Assembly (NCBI RefSeq): GCF_900101965.1
Contig: NZ_FNAP01000002.1
Coordinates: forward strand, 354,876 to 418,875
Source of the DNA: Rhodospira trueperi
GTDB taxonomy: Bacteria; Pseudomonadota; Alphaproteobacteria; Rhodospirillales; Rhodospirillaceae
Reading direction: 5' to 3'
DNA: 64,000 nucleotides
Below, in pieces: positions 33,531 through 45,301 of the stretch. The notes beneath the pieces were generated by a model. The model did no database searches. It saw nothing but the letters and a program-made list of their open reading frames with translations, and was not told the origin of the DNA. Position numbers and translations under genes: made by a program. The stretch's first letter is position 1. Every line of letters begins with the position of its first letter.

Positions 33531-34585
33531 GCCGACCGGAACAGATCGAAGGTCACGGGATCGCCCCGCCGCGCGCCCCGTGGCAGAACGAGGCCGATCA
33601 CGTCGTCGAACGCCACCGGCTCCAGCCCGTGGCCGGGGCGGACGATCCGCACGTCGTCGCCCGTCAGGACATGCCCGGCCGGGCAGTCCCGAACGATGTA
33701 GAGCGACCGGCGGTAGGACCGCGATTCCATCTCGGCGGCCGTGGGACCGTAGGACACATGACCCAGGGCCTGCCACGCCCGTTCGGTCTCCGTGACCAGG
33801 GCCTTCATCTCCTCCGGTTCCATGGAAAAGGACGAGTCCACGCCCCCATCGGCCCGGCACAACGTGAAGTGCTTCTCGATCACCGTCGCCCCCAGGGCCA
33901 CGCTGGCCACCGCCACGCCGATGCCGTGGGTGTGGTCGGACAGCCCGACCTCGCAGCCGAACAGCTCGCGCATGTGCGGGATGGTCAGAATGTTGGTGTT
34001 CTCGGGTGTCGCCGGATAGGTGCTGGTGCACTTCAACAGCACAAGGTCGCGGCACCCCGCCTCGCGGAGTGTCCGCACGGCCAGGTCCAGTTCACCCAGC
34101 GTCGCCATGCCGGTGGACATGAGGACCGGCTTGCCGGTGGCCGCCACCCGGCGCAGCAGCGGCAGGTGATTGTTCTCGAACGAGGCGATCTTGTAGACGT
34201 CGGACCCCAGGTCCTCCAGCAGGTCCACCGCCGTGTCGTCGAACGGCGTGCTGAGCGGAATCATGCCCAGGTCGCGCGCCCGCTTGAACAGAGGCGCGTG
34301 CCATTCCCAGGGCGTCATCGCTTCCCGGTACAGATCGTAGAGGTGCCGCCCGGTCCACGGCATGTCCTTGGAGGCCACCCGGAACGCGTCGTGATCGACG
34401 TCCAGGGTCAGGGTGTCCGGCGTATAGGTCTGGAGTTTCAGGCCGTGCGCGCCAGCCTCGGCCGCCGCTTCGACGATGGCCAGGGCGCGGTCGAGCGACT
34501 GGTTATGGTTGCCCGACATCTCGGCCACGATGAAGGGGGCCGAAGACAGGGACACGTCCCGCGATCCGATCCTCAGCCCTGCCAT
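33527..34585 (-). CDS. pseI: Pseudaminic acid synthase (NeuB family)
   Basis: This 352-residue NeuB-type synthase condenses phosphoenolpyruvate with the free C6 sugar 2,4-diacetamido-2,4,6-trideoxy-altrose to give the nine-carbon acid. Seen are IVAEMSGNHNQSLDRALAIV at the N terminus, AHGLKLQTYTPDT, STPFDDTAVDLLEDL, the active-site KIASFENNHLPLL and VGLSDHTHGIGVAVASVAL, and IEKHFTLCRADGGVDSSFS. A C-terminal SAF/antifreeze-like domain follows from about residue 290. The PseI rather than NeuB or LegI assignment relies on ENNHLPLL-type sequence and the complete pse gene set around it. Confidence 0.92.
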   Translation of the reverse strand: MAGLRIGSRDVSLSSAPFIVAEMSGNHNQSLDRALAIVEAAAEAGAHGLKLQTYTPDTLTLDVDHDAFRVASKDMPWTGRHLYDLYREAMTPWEWHAPLFKRARDLGMIPLSTPFDDTAVDLLEDLGSDVYKIASFENNHLPLLRRVAATGKPVLMSTGMATLGELDLAVRTLREAGCRDLVLLKCTSTYPATPENTNILTIPHMRELFGCEVGLSDHTHGIGVAVASVALGATVIEKHFTLCRADGGVDSSFSMEPEEMKALVTETERAWQALGHVSYGPTAAEMESRSYRRSLYIVRDCPAGHVLTGDDVRIVRPGHGLEPVAFDDVIGLVLPRGARRGDPVTFDLFRSA

Positions 34586-34618
34586 ATCTCCGCCTCCCTT
34601 CTCACCACCGCTGCGTTG

Positions 34619-34648
34619 TTTTTATGGACGGGGTTTTTATGGACGGGA
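34619..34648. repeat. 15-base tandem duplication
   Basis: TTTTTATGGACGGGG (34619-34633) is followed directly by TTTTTATGGACGGGA (34634-34648). It lies in the 151-base gap between the WbqC-like gene and pseI, the widest gap inside the glycosylation operon. No function is evident. Confidence 0.7.
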
Positions 34649-34736
34649 CCGCACGCAACCGGACGCGCCTGCGCCGGCGCCCGCGGCAGGACCGGAACGC
34701 GCGTCTGATCGACCTGTCTCCTCAAAAGCGGGGTCC

Positions 34737-35423
34737 TCATCGAACGTACTCCACAAGTCCGTTCCAACCGATATTGGCCACGACATCGACGACGGACAAA
34801 TTCGGGATGAATTCATCAACCCCTTTCTGGGGATACTCAGACGGCGTGAAGTTCTGAAACACAAGAGAGCAGGGCGCTCTTCCCTCGAAATCATCCTCGG
34901 TCAAGTAGGCCTTCGCCCCAACGGGAGAAACATATTCATCCGCCCCAAGGTGTCGGCAAATATCTATCAGTTTCTCCGTCCTTTTTCCGCTCGCATTCAT
35001 GCCTGACGCGACATGGATATCCGATTGTATCCCCGCTTGACCCTTAATGTAAACGATGACCTCTTCGTTGAGTTTCGCAAGGCTTTCTTCTTCGCTTTCC
35101 ATAACAACGTCAAGGATACCGCGCGCGTCCGCGAAGTGCGGATGTTTCCCATAATTCTGAGTCACCGTGCGCCACAACTTCTGGCGCCATCGTCGATCCG
35201 GCACGACCCGGGTTTCAAGGATCGTCTGGTCCAGACCACCGTGACAGATCGGGACGGACACCCATTGGGCACCCCCATTGATCACCAGCCGATTGCGCGT
35301 CTGCCAGGACTGCTTCTCCAACTGAACGTCGTCCAGAAACACGAAGTCGTCCACTTGCGCCAGCAAATTGAAGTATCCCGCCCAAGGCAGAAACGTCGGC
35401 TGCATGATCGCAAGGCGCCGCAT
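34737..35423 (-). CDS. WbqC-like family protein
   Basis: This 228-residue protein matches the WbqC family by its opening RRLAIMQPTFLPWAGYFNLL, then FVFLDDVQLEKQSWQTRNR and WVSVPICHGGLDQTI. The middle part shows TVTQNYGKHPHFADAR, followed by SGKRTEKLIDICRHLGADEY and a closing IPNLSVVDVVANIGWNG. Members are common in O-antigen and flagellin glycan clusters, and some are thought to act on sugar side-group transfer, but the biochemical role is not established. Its ATG overlaps the methyltransferase stop by one base (TAATG). The gene is clearly more AT-rich than the genes around it, a sign of separate acquisition. Confidence 0.85.
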   Translation of the reverse strand: MRRLAIMQPTFLPWAGYFNLLAQVDDFVFLDDVQLEKQSWQTRNRLVINGGAQWVSVPICHGGLDQTILETRVVPDRRWRQKLWRTVTQNYGKHPHFADARGILDVVMESEEESLAKLNEEVIVYIKGQAGIQSDIHVASGMNASGKRTEKLIDICRHLGADEYVSPVGAKAYLTEDDFEGRAPCSLVFQNFTPSEYPQKGVDEFIPNLSVVDVVANIGWNGLVEYVR

Positions 35424-36094
35424 TACGGGAGAGTCCCCCAGATAATGATGTCGCTATTCGACACAAAATAGTCGTTCTGGTGGTTCTCATAGTGGGTTCT
35501 CAGAATTTTCATCCGATTCTTTTCAAGACCAAGCGTTCCCTCAAGAAGTTCAACAAGCTCCCACTCTTCCCAGAACACATTCAACAGATCCTGTTCTCCT
35601 GAGTAATCAATCGTCAATCTCCAGCCGTTTCGTTCGACTGGAACGCCGCGCCCGTATCGGTGGTCCTGGGGGAGGCGCATTCTGAGATAAACTGCCGCCC
35701 CAGGCGCCAGCAAAAGACGGCTTTCTTGGAGGCAGCGCCAAACAGAGTCGCGACGAATGTAATATAGACTGCTGGCCGCGACCAAGGCCTGGAACGTTGG
35801 CGCCAAGTCGGGAAGGCCATCATTCAAATCGTGCTGATGAAAATCACCCTTGTATCCGCAGGTCTTGAAGTTGTGCCGGCAATCATCCAGACTTTCGCCA
35901 TCGTAGTCGAGGCCGACGGACTCCCAGCCAAAACGGGCGAAGTGCATCAGGTTGTTTCCGGATCCACTCCCCAGCTCAAGAACCCGGCCGGCCGATGTCT
36001 GAAGCCCGGACTTGAAAAACATACGCACAAGATACTCGTCGGGATAGATCATCCCTCTCAGCTTCGGGCGTGCCGTATCTTCGGATGCCTCCAT
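35423..36094 (-). CDS. SAM-dependent methyltransferase
   Basis: This 223-residue class I methyltransferase has motif I VLELGSGSGNNLMHFARFGW near residue 37, an acidic loop VGLDYDGESLDDCRHNFKTC and motif II/III-like FQALVAASSLYYIRRDSVW. Nothing identifies the acceptor; in this operon O- or N-methylation of the glycan or of its side group is likely. Like the downstream WbqC-like gene, it is AT-richer than the surrounding DNA. A 72-base gap separates it from the upstream aminotransferase-like gene. Confidence 0.82.
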   Translation of the reverse strand: MEASEDTARPKLRGMIYPDEYLVRMFFKSGLQTSAGRVLELGSGSGNNLMHFARFGWESVGLDYDGESLDDCRHNFKTCGYKGDFHQHDLNDGLPDLAPTFQALVAASSLYYIRRDSVWRCLQESRLLLAPGAAVYLRMRLPQDHRYGRGVPVERNGWRLTIDYSGEQDLLNVFWEEWELVELLEGTLGLEKNRMKILRTHYENHQNDYFVSNSDIIIWGTLP

Positions 36095-36166
36095 AGGGCC
36101 CTCCCCACCGCGAGCGATGCAAAGAATTGCAAGGCTCTGCGTGCATTCACGTTGAAAGACCAGACG

Positions 36167-37243
36167 TTACCTTCGCTCGGGCCAGGTCTGCTCAACGGCT
36201 GCGGCAACAAGACTGGAACCCTCACGAATGTCGGAAACCGATATCGTTTGGTCGATCCAGAATTGAAACACCTCCCGGCTCAATTGAATGGTTCCCTCAA
36301 ACCCCTCCTGATGTGGCCCCCGGTACCAATGCGCCGGCAGATACCAGTGGCTGACATCCAAGCCCCCACGACGGATCGCCGTTCCGATGGCATGCTGTGC
36401 GGACCAGTTCAGGCCCGGCAGGCGGCAGGTGTAGCGCCAGGGGGCCGCCGCCTCATCCATCCCCACCGGTTCGAAGCCGACGGCACCCAGACCGCGTGCC
36501 CACGCCTCGGCCTTCAGTCTACGCTCCTCCAGAGCTGCCGGAAACTCCGGCAACGCATCCGATACCCGTTGCTGCCACCCATCCGGTGGCGGCACGCGCA
36601 ACGTGGGCTCCAGGCCGTCCAGCAGCCCCGCGAATTGACTGGGATCGCCGGACTCGCGCAGATGGGCCCGCGCGGCGTCGAACCCGCGTCTGAAACGGGC
36701 CTGCCGCTCGTCGTGATCGGCGCGGGACGTCGGCTCCATCAGGTCGAGACATCGGCGGCACGCCTCGGCGAGACTTGTGTCGAAGCAGGCCAGCGCGGCA
36801 CCACCCGCCTCGATATGCTTGGTTCTGCCGAAGGAAAAGAGCCCCACATCGCCGCCTAAGCCGGCGAGGTTCCGGGGCGTTCGCGCGCCAAGAGCCTGCG
36901 CGGCATCGTCGATCACCAGACCGCCGGAAAAGATCTCCCGAATGCCGACGGTGTCGACGGGGTTGCCGTAGAGGTGCACGACGACGGCGGCGGAGGCGCC
37001 CGCCTCTCTTGCCCGCCGCCACTCGCTCAGGGGAACGGCGCCGGTTCGCGCGTCAACATCGCAGAATTCGGGCCGTCGACCGGCCGCCAGGATGGCGACG
37101 ACCACGTCCTGACAGACGGCGGATGGAACCGCGACGGAACCGCCCCCACCCCACGCCCGCAGGGCGGCCACAAGCCCCAGGGACGCCCGTGGCGCCGGCA
37201 CCACATGCGCTCCCCCCAGGACCTCCGACAGCGCCCTCAACAT
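36167..37243 (-). CDS. DegT/DnrJ/EryC1/StrS-family aminotransferase-like protein
   Basis: This divergent 358-residue fold type I PLP protein shows SVAVPSAVCQDVVVAILAAG, a VVVHLYGNPVD turn, GGLVIDDAAQALGART and a candidate cofactor lysine at residue 142 in FSFGRTKHIEAGGA. The C terminus reads PAHWYRGPHQEGFEGTIQLS. It is the third DegT-type protein in the operon besides PseC and the 30081 gene. The usual substrate-pocket motifs are less regular than in those, so a different acceptor is likely. It overlaps pseG by 7 bases. Confidence 0.75.
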   Translation of the reverse strand: MLRALSEVLGGAHVVPAPRASLGLVAALRAWGGGGSVAVPSAVCQDVVVAILAAGRRPEFCDVDARTGAVPLSEWRRAREAGASAAVVVHLYGNPVDTVGIREIFSGGLVIDDAAQALGARTPRNLAGLGGDVGLFSFGRTKHIEAGGAALACFDTSLAEACRRCLDLMEPTSRADHDERQARFRRGFDAARAHLRESGDPSQFAGLLDGLEPTLRVPPPDGWQQRVSDALPEFPAALEERRLKAEAWARGLGAVGFEPVGMDEAAAPWRYTCRLPGLNWSAQHAIGTAIRRGGLDVSHWYLPAHWYRGPHQEGFEGTIQLSREVFQFWIDQTISVSDIREGSSLVAAAVEQTWPERR

Positions 37244-38295
37244 GGCCGCGAGTCCGGGATGTCGCGAAACGCCTGCACGATCTGCGCCCTGTTGCGTGCG
37301 TGCCCCTCGACAATCGCATGCGCCGCCGTTCCCATCCGCCTCACCCGCGCCGGGTCGTCCAGGGCGCGCCGCATGGCATCCGTCCAGATCCGGGCCGTGA
37401 CGTCACGCGACCAGCCCAGACAGTCGACCGCCCCCCTCTCATGCAGGATTTCAGCATCCTCAACCTGATTGTCCGCCGTGATGCAGACGAGGGAGGGCAG
37501 GGACATCGCGCATCGTTCCCACGCCGCCCCGCCACAGACACCCAAGGCAAGGTCAGATGTTGCCATGGCGCCGACCACGTCATCGCAGTACGCCACAAGA
37601 TCGAACCGCCGGGCGACCGGGGTCTGTTCAATCTCGGACTGAAATGGGTGGTGCAGGCCCAGAATGACCGTGGCTTCGATCCCATCGAAGCACGACAGGG
37701 CCTCCATGGCGCGGAGTGTCTGATTGTCGGTGTCCGCGCCACCGAAATAGACCAGGACACGCTTGACCGTTCCGTCTCGTTGTTGCGCGACACCCTGATC
37801 GAACGCGGGCCGCAACAACACGTAACCCGGCCCGAGAAAGCGTCGGCAATGCGACGGGAGGGCGTGACGGTAGAACGCCTCCAGATTGGGACGAACCGTG
37901 TGATTGATCAGGAGATCACAGTCGCGGGGCGTGCAGGCCAGATCGTCGATGACGGCGAGGGCGCGCGTGTGCGGCCGGATCGCCGCATCCCAGGCCCGGT
38001 CCAGACCATAATGATCGGCAATGACCCATTCGGGCGCGACCGGCCCCACGGCACCGATGGTTTGCGCCGCATCGGTTCGCGCCGTCGCGGACGTTGGTGC
38101 GGGACCGGCGGCGGGCAGGAGCGTGAACGCGAACCCGGCGGCCGCGATCCGGTCCGCCATATGACCGGGGCAGTCCCTGCACACGAACCGGACCTCGGCC
38201 CCGTCCTGTCGCAGCGCCGTCGCCAGTGTCAGGCATCGAATGACGTGGCCCGACCCGATGTCCGTCGAGGCATCCGCGCGCACGATGACCTTCAT
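37237..38295 (-). CDS. pseG: UDP-2,4-diacetamido-2,4,6-trideoxy-beta-L-altropyranose hydrolase
   Basis: This 352-residue GT-B-like nucleotide-sugar hydrolase removes UDP to release the free 2,4-diacetamido sugar for PseI. It has MKVIVRADASTDIGSGHVIR with the conserved G-S-G-H, VIADHYGLDRAWDAAIRPH with the catalytic-type histidine, RVLVYFGGADTDNQTLRAME, and SDLALGVCGGAAWERCAMSL. The start is ATG 38295, preceded by GGGAGGGTGGG; an in-frame codon 7 residues earlier lacks such a site. It lies 33 bases downstream of pseF in the operon. Confidence 0.91.
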   Translation of the reverse strand: MKVIVRADASTDIGSGHVIRCLTLATALRQDGAEVRFVCRDCPGHMADRIAAAGFAFTLLPAAGPAPTSATARTDAAQTIGAVGPVAPEWVIADHYGLDRAWDAAIRPHTRALAVIDDLACTPRDCDLLINHTVRPNLEAFYRHALPSHCRRFLGPGYVLLRPAFDQGVAQQRDGTVKRVLVYFGGADTDNQTLRAMEALSCFDGIEATVILGLHHPFQSEIEQTPVARRFDLVAYCDDVVGAMATSDLALGVCGGAAWERCAMSLPSLVCITADNQVEDAEILHERGAVDCLGWSRDVTARIWTDAMRRALDDPARVRRMGTAAHAIVEGHARNRAQIVQAFRDIPDSRPC

Positions 38296-38328
38296 CGACC
38301 CACCCTCCCGGCTCACGGCCCGAGCGCT

Positions 38329-39029
38329 TTACCCCCCAAGGACGCGCTCTCTCGTCAGGGCGAACAGACGCTCGGCGACCTCCCAATCCTCTTCCGTGTC
38401 GATGTCCTGAACCCGGTAGCGGGGCAACACGATCGGCACCGACCAGGGCGCGAAGACGGATTTCTGGGACAGCCACGCCTCCGCCCGGCCCCAATAGAAC
38501 TGCCCGGCATCGTGGTACGCCGGCTCCAGGTCCTGAGAGCGCGTGTATTCATGCTCCGGCTGGAACATCGCGACCCCACCGTCCTCCAGCAATCGCAGAG
38601 CCCGCTGGATCGGAAAGGCGAACGTCGTCACGGAGAACGCGAAATTCACGCCCTCCGCCGTGACCCGCTCATATCCCCCGCGCAGATCGTCCGGAACCAC
38701 GAACGGCGCCGTCGCATAAATGCAGCAGACATAAGACGGCTGCTCCGCGCCCTGCGCGTAGGCCTCGATGGCATGAGACATCACGTCGCCGGTGACGACG
38801 TGATCGTTTGCCAGTTCCGCCGGTCGACGGAACGGGACCGCCGCGCCGTGCGCGCGTGCGACATCCGCGATCTCGTCATCGTCGGTGGAGACGATGACGG
38901 CGTCGAAGCAGTCCGATTTCAGCGCCGCCTCGATCGACCAGGCGATCATCGGCTTGCCGCAGAACGGTCGGATGTTTTTGCGCGGGATGCGCTTGCTTCC
39001 ACCGCGCGCGGGTATGACAGCCAATCGCG

Positions 39030-39033
<4 letters not shown>
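38329..39033 (-). CDS. pseF: CMP-pseudaminic acid cytidylyltransferase
   Basis: This 234-residue nucleotidyltransferase activates the nonulosonic acid with CTP, making the CMP-sugar donor for Maf. The N-terminal LAVIPARGGSKRIPRKNIRP is the classical CMP-sialate synthetase motif. It is followed by GKPMIAWSIEAALKS, IVSTDDDEIADVARAHGAAV, TAPFVVPDDLRGGYE and the DIDTEEDWEVAERLFAL tail typical of PseF. Its ATG overlaps the pseC stop by 4 bases. Confidence 0.93.
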
Positions 39034-41233
<2,200 letters not shown>

Positions 41234-41454
41234 TCAATCGCCACAGAACACCGACAATACTGTCATGTCTGCAACGATAGGGGAAAGACGTTAACAATGG
41301 CTCAATCGGTTCGGCACGACTGGGAACTGCACTCGAGACTGGTGCAAACGACTCATTGATGCCACGCGCGCGAACACGCCGAACCCACGCGGAGGATGAT
41401 AGGGACTCATCCGCCGCGGGCATTCGGACCACAGCGCGGGCCACTGCGGTTCAA

Positions 41455-41475
41455 GCCCCAGAATTGTCCTGGGGC
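41455..41475 (-). terminator. Hairpin downstream of ndk
   Basis: GCCCCAG (41455-41461) and CTGGGGC (41469-41475) form a 7-bp stem with a 7-base loop just after the ndk stop. There is no T-run on the minus strand, so it is a weak terminator candidate. Confidence 0.35.
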
Positions 41476-41483
41476 GAGACCGG

Positions 41484-41906
41484 TCAGCCGACGATGTCGA
41501 CTTCGGAGAAGAAGTAGGCGATTTCCTTGGCCGCGTTCTCCGGCGAATCGGAGCCGTGCACCGAGTTGGCCTCGATCGACTCGGCGAAGTCCTTGCGGAT
41601 GGTGCCGGCCTCGGCGTTGGCCGGGTTGGTGGCGCCCATGATCTCGCGGTTCAAGGTGACCGCGTTCTCACCTTCCAGGACCTGGACCACGACCGGGCCG
41701 GAGCACATGAACGCCACCAGCGAGCCGAAGAACGAGCGTTCCTTGTGGACGGCGTAGAAGCCCTCGGCCTGGGTCTGGGTCAACTGGACGCGCCGCTGGG
41801 CGACGATGCGCAGGCCGCGTTCCTCGAACCGGGCGTTGATGGCGCCGGTCAGGTTGCGGCGTGTGGCGTCGGGCTTGATGATCGAAAGCGTGCGTTCGAT
41901 GGCCAT
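41484..41906 (-). CDS. ndk: Nucleoside diphosphate kinase
   Basis: This 140-residue cytoplasmic enzyme moves the gamma phosphate between nucleoside triphosphates and diphosphates through a phosphohistidine. His117 lies in [16 protein letters not shown], and the start [18 protein letters not shown] is the standard N terminus. [14 protein letters not shown] and [18 protein letters not shown] are also conserved. Length matches the family exactly. The frame is open 50 codons further upstream, but that part is not conserved. Confidence 0.97.
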   Translation of the reverse strand: MAIERTLSIIKPDATRRNLTGAINARFEERGLRIVAQRRVQLTQTQAEGFYAVHKERSFFGSLVAFMCSGPVVVQVLEGENAVTLNREIMGATNPANAEAGTIRKDFAESIEANSVHGSDSPENAAKEIAYFFSEVDIVG

Positions 41907-42062
41907 CGGGATTTCCTGCTGTGTCTTGAAGAGAGAGAGGCCGGCCGACGGCGACCCAATAAGGGCGGGACCGGTGAACCGGGGCCGAACGGGCGCGCGC
42001 CTTATAATCCCTTGTGTCTGTGATGGCAACGGGTCGCGGCATGACGAAATGTGCAAGCGCGC

Positions 42063-44591
42063 CTATTCATTCCGCAGATGCGGTGCCGCCGACGCGCCCA
42101 GCGCCCGCCATGTGCCCACATAGCCGGCGGCCAGGGTCAGCAGCACGCAGGCGCCCACCGTCGCCGCCACGACGCCGGGCAGGAACACCCAGTCGCCCTT
42201 CATGACGAACACCACCACGGCCCAGGCGCCGGCGGTGCCGACGGCGGCGGCAATGGCCCCGGTCGCCAGCCCGAGCAGGCCGTATTCCAGCAGATACCCG
42301 CGCAGCAACGCCCCACGCGTCGCCCCCACCACCTTCAACACCACCGACTCGTAGACCCGCCGGGCGTGTCCGGCCGCGAACGCCCCGGCCAGCACCAGCG
42401 CCCCGGCCGCCAGCGTCACCGCCGCCGCCACGGTGATGGCCCGCGCCGCCGTGTCTAGGATGCCCCGCACGCTCTCCAGTGCGCTCTTGACGCGGATGGC
42501 GGAGACGTTGGGGAAGGCATCGGTGACCGCGCGTTCCAGCGCCGCCTCGTGGGCGTCGTCCACGCGCACGGTGGCGATCCAGGTGCGCGGCGCCCCGGCC
42601 AGGGCGTTGGGCGAAACCATGAACGTGAAGTTGATGCGCAGCGAGCCCCAGTTCACCGTGCGGGTGTTCGCCAGGGCACCGGTGATCTCGCGGCCCAGGA
42701 TGTTCACGGTCAGGGTGTCGCCGATCTCCAGGCCGAAGCCGTCGGCCAGGTCCTCGGTCAGCGAGAACAGCGGCGGCCCGTCGTAGCCCGCCGGCCACCA
42801 GTCGCCCCGAACGATGGTCGAGTCCTCCGGCGGCGTGTCCCCGGTGGTGAACCCCCGGTCGCCGCGCACCGCCCATTGCGCGTCGGGATGAATGTCGACC
42901 TCGGATACCGGGATCCCGTCCAGCCGGGTGATGCGACCGCGCACCATGTCGGCGAAGGCGGTGCGGCCGACCCCCTGCTGTGCCGCGAACAGAGCCTTCA
43001 GCGGGTCGACCTGATGCGGCTGGACGTCGATGAAGAAGTACGAGGGTGCCTCGCGCGGCAGCCGCTCGTCGATCTGACGCCCCAGATTGCCCTGGATCAG
43101 GGCGACGATCACCAACACCGACAGACCCAGCCCCAGCGACAGCACCACCGACGCGGTGGCCGATCCCGGCCGATGCAGGTTGGCCAGCGCCAGACGCAGC
43201 CCCGGCCGGCCGCGCGCCAGCGGCCCGGCACGGCGGGCCAGACTCCGTACGCCCACGGCGGCCAGCCCGAACAGCCCCAGCGCGCCGGCGGCGCCAGCCA
43301 CGAAGACGGCGGCGAAGCGCGGCTCGTGGGCGCTGGCGACGGTCAGCGCCACCAGCGCCGCCAGTGCCACCGCCAGCCCCAGCAGATAGCGCCGCCGGGG
43401 CCAGCGGCGGGTCTCGGCGGTCATGCCCTGGAAGATGGCCAGGGCGGGGATGTCGCGCGCCCGCGCCAGCGGCCACACCGCGAACACCAGCGCCACCAGA
43501 AGGCCACTGACCAGGGCCAGCAGCACCGGTTCGGGATAGACCGTCACCCGCGCCCGCACCGGCAACCAGTCGCCGAACAGCGCCTCGGCGACAAAGGGCG
43601 CCGCCACGCCGGCCGCCAGCCCGATGGCCACGCCCAGCACGGCGAGCAGGCCGATCTGGATCAGATAGACGCGGAAGATCACGCCGGCCGGCGCCCCCAG
43701 GCATTTCAGCGTGGCGATGGTGGTCATGCGCCCCTGCAGATAGGCGCGGGCGGCGTTGGCCACCCCGATCCCACCCACCAGCAGGGCCGTCAGCCCCACG
43801 AGCGTCAGATAGAGCGTCAGGTTCTCCAGAAAGATCGTCAGGCCCGGCGCCGCCGCGTCGGTGCCGCGCAGGCGCCAGCCGGCCTCCGGGAACGCCTCGG
43901 TCAGGCGCGCCCGGATCGCCTCGGCCGACACGCCCCTGTCCGCCCGCAGCATCGTGTCGTAGGTGAGGAGGCTGCCCGGCTGGATCAACGCCGTCTCCGG
44001 CAACGCGTCGTGATGGATCATCAGGCGCGGGCCGAGCGAGAACAGGCTGGCCACCCGGTCGGGTTCGCGGGCAATGGTGTCGCGGATCTCGACTGTCGCC
44101 TCGCCGACGCGGACGGCATCGCCCACGGACAAACCCAGGCGGGACAGCAGGTTCGGATCCGCCACCGCGCCCCAGGCGCCGTTCCGTCGCGCCAGCGCGT
44201 CGCCGAGCGCGCCACCGCCTGTCAGCTCCATCGCGCCGTAGAGCGGATAGGCGTCGTCCACCGCCTTCAGTTCCACCAGTGCCCGTCCGCCGTCGTCGCC
44301 GGGCGCGATGGCCATGGCCCGCATGTCCACGGTGGGCGCCACCGTGGCGATCTCCCGCATCAGCGCCATCTGGGCGTCATCGGGTGGGCGGTAGCGCCGT
44401 TCCACCTCCAGATCTCCGCCCAGCAGGGCCTGGGCGTCGGCGTCCAGCCCCTCCTGAATAGCGCGGGTCATGGACCCGGCGGCGGCCATGGCGAACACCC
44501 CCAGCGCCAGACAGGCGACCAGCACGCGGAATCCCGATAGGCCGCCGCGCATCTCGCGCAGGGCCAGCCGGAGAGAGAGGGGCGGGGTCAC
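42063..44591 (-). CDS. ABC exporter permease, FtsX/YbbP type
   Basis: This 842-residue inner-membrane permease is of the MacB/FtsX family in the large YbbP form, with two FtsX blocks and about ten membrane segments. The first is near LYLTLVGLTALLVGGIGVAN (about residues 250-400), a second follows ASVVLSLGLGLSVLVIVALI, and a last block lies near AITVAAAVTLAAGALVLAGA. Large periplasmic loops separate them. With the ATPase encoded immediately upstream it forms a lipid- or lipoprotein-handling exporter; YbbAP in Escherichia coli sits beside tesA, as here. Its start overlaps the ATPase stop (ATGA, 44588-44591). Substrate is unknown. Confidence 0.9.
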   Translation of the reverse strand: MTPPLSLRLALREMRGGLSGFRVLVACLALGVFAMAAAGSMTRAIQEGLDADAQALLGGDLEVERRYRPPDDAQMALMREIATVAPTVDMRAMAIAPGDDGGRALVELKAVDDAYPLYGAMELTGGGALGDALARRNGAWGAVADPNLLSRLGLSVGDAVRVGEATVEIRDTIAREPDRVASLFSLGPRLMIHHDALPETALIQPGSLLTYDTMLRADRGVSAEAIRARLTEAFPEAGWRLRGTDAAAPGLTIFLENLTLYLTLVGLTALLVGGIGVANAARAYLQGRMTTIATLKCLGAPAGVIFRVYLIQIGLLAVLGVAIGLAAGVAAPFVAEALFGDWLPVRARVTVYPEPVLLALVSGLLVALVFAVWPLARARDIPALAIFQGMTAETRRWPRRRYLLGLAVALAALVALTVASAHEPRFAAVFVAGAAGALGLFGLAAVGVRSLARRAGPLARGRPGLRLALANLHRPGSATASVVLSLGLGLSVLVIVALIQGNLGRQIDERLPREAPSYFFIDVQPHQVDPLKALFAAQQGVGRTAFADMVRGRITRLDGIPVSEVDIHPDAQWAVRGDRGFTTGDTPPEDSTIVRGDWWPAGYDGPPLFSLTEDLADGFGLEIGDTLTVNILGREITGALANTRTVNWGSLRINFTFMVSPNALAGAPRTWIATVRVDDAHEAALERAVTDAFPNVSAIRVKSALESVRGILDTAARAITVAAAVTLAAGALVLAGAFAAGHARRVYESVVLKVVGATRGALLRGYLLEYGLLGLATGAIAAAVGTAGAWAVVVFVMKGDWVFLPGVVAATVGACVLLTLAAGYVGTWRALGASAAPHLRNE

Positions 44592-45301
44592 GCCGCGGCC
44601 TCGTTGGCCGGGCGGTCATCCACGATACGCCCGTCGTCGATGCGCACGATCCGGTCACAGCGCGCCGCCAGGGCCGGGTCGTGGGTGATCAGGACCAGGG
44701 TCGTCTTCTGCTCGTCATGCAGGCCGAACAGCAGGTCCATGACCCGCCGGCCGGTCTCGCCGTCCAGGTTGCCGGTGGGCTCGTCGGCCAGCAAAAGAAG
44801 GGGGTCGGGCGCGAAGGCCCGCGCCAACGCCACGCGCTGCTGCTCGCCCCCGGACAACTGGCCGGGATAGTGCCCCAGACGGTGCCCCAGGCCGACCGCC
44901 TCCAGCCGCGTCCGGGCGACCTCAAAGGCATCGCGGCGGCCGGCGAACTCCAGCGGCACGGCGACGTTCTCCTCGGCCGTCATGGTCGGCACCAGGTGGA
45001 AGCCCTGGAACACCACCCCCACATGATCGCGGCGGAAGCGGGCCAACGCGTCCTCGTCCAGCCCGGACAGGTCGTGGCCGGCGACCTGGACCGTGCCCTG
45101 CGTCGGGCGTTGCAGGCCGGCGGCGACCATCAGCAGGCTGGATTTGCCGGCCCCGGACGGTCCCACCAAGCCCAGCGCCTGCCCCTGGGGCACGTCCAGA
45201 TCGAGCCCGCGCAGAATGTTGACCGAGCCGGCCGGACCCGTCAGGGTCAGGCGCACGCCGCGCAGGCGGATGGTCGGCGGGGCCGTCGGGGAGTCCGTCA
45301 T
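44588..45301 (-). CDS. ABC exporter ATP-binding protein, YbbA type
   Basis: This 237-residue ATPase of the LolD/MacB group has Walker A GLVGPSGAGKSSLLM, the Q-loop in GVVFQGFHLVPTMTAEENV, signature QLSGGEQQRVALARAFA, Walker B LLLLADEPTGNLD and H-loop LVLITHDPALAARC. Only the ATG at 45301-45299 gives a standard N terminus. That start codon overlaps the start codon of tesA on the other strand within the palindrome CATG (45299-45302), so the two genes are divergent with no spacer. Each must therefore be read from a promoter and ribosome binding site inside the other gene. Confidence 0.9.
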   Translation of the reverse strand: MTDSPTAPPTIRLRGVRLTLTGPAGSVNILRGLDLDVPQGQALGLVGPSGAGKSSLLMVAAGLQRPTQGTVQVAGHDLSGLDEDALARFRRDHVGVVFQGFHLVPTMTAEENVAVPLEFAGRRDAFEVARTRLEAVGLGHRLGHYPGQLSGGEQQRVALARAFAPDPLLLLADEPTGNLDGETGRRVMDLLFGLHDEQKTTLVLITHDPALAARCDRIVRIDDGRIVDDRPANEAAA

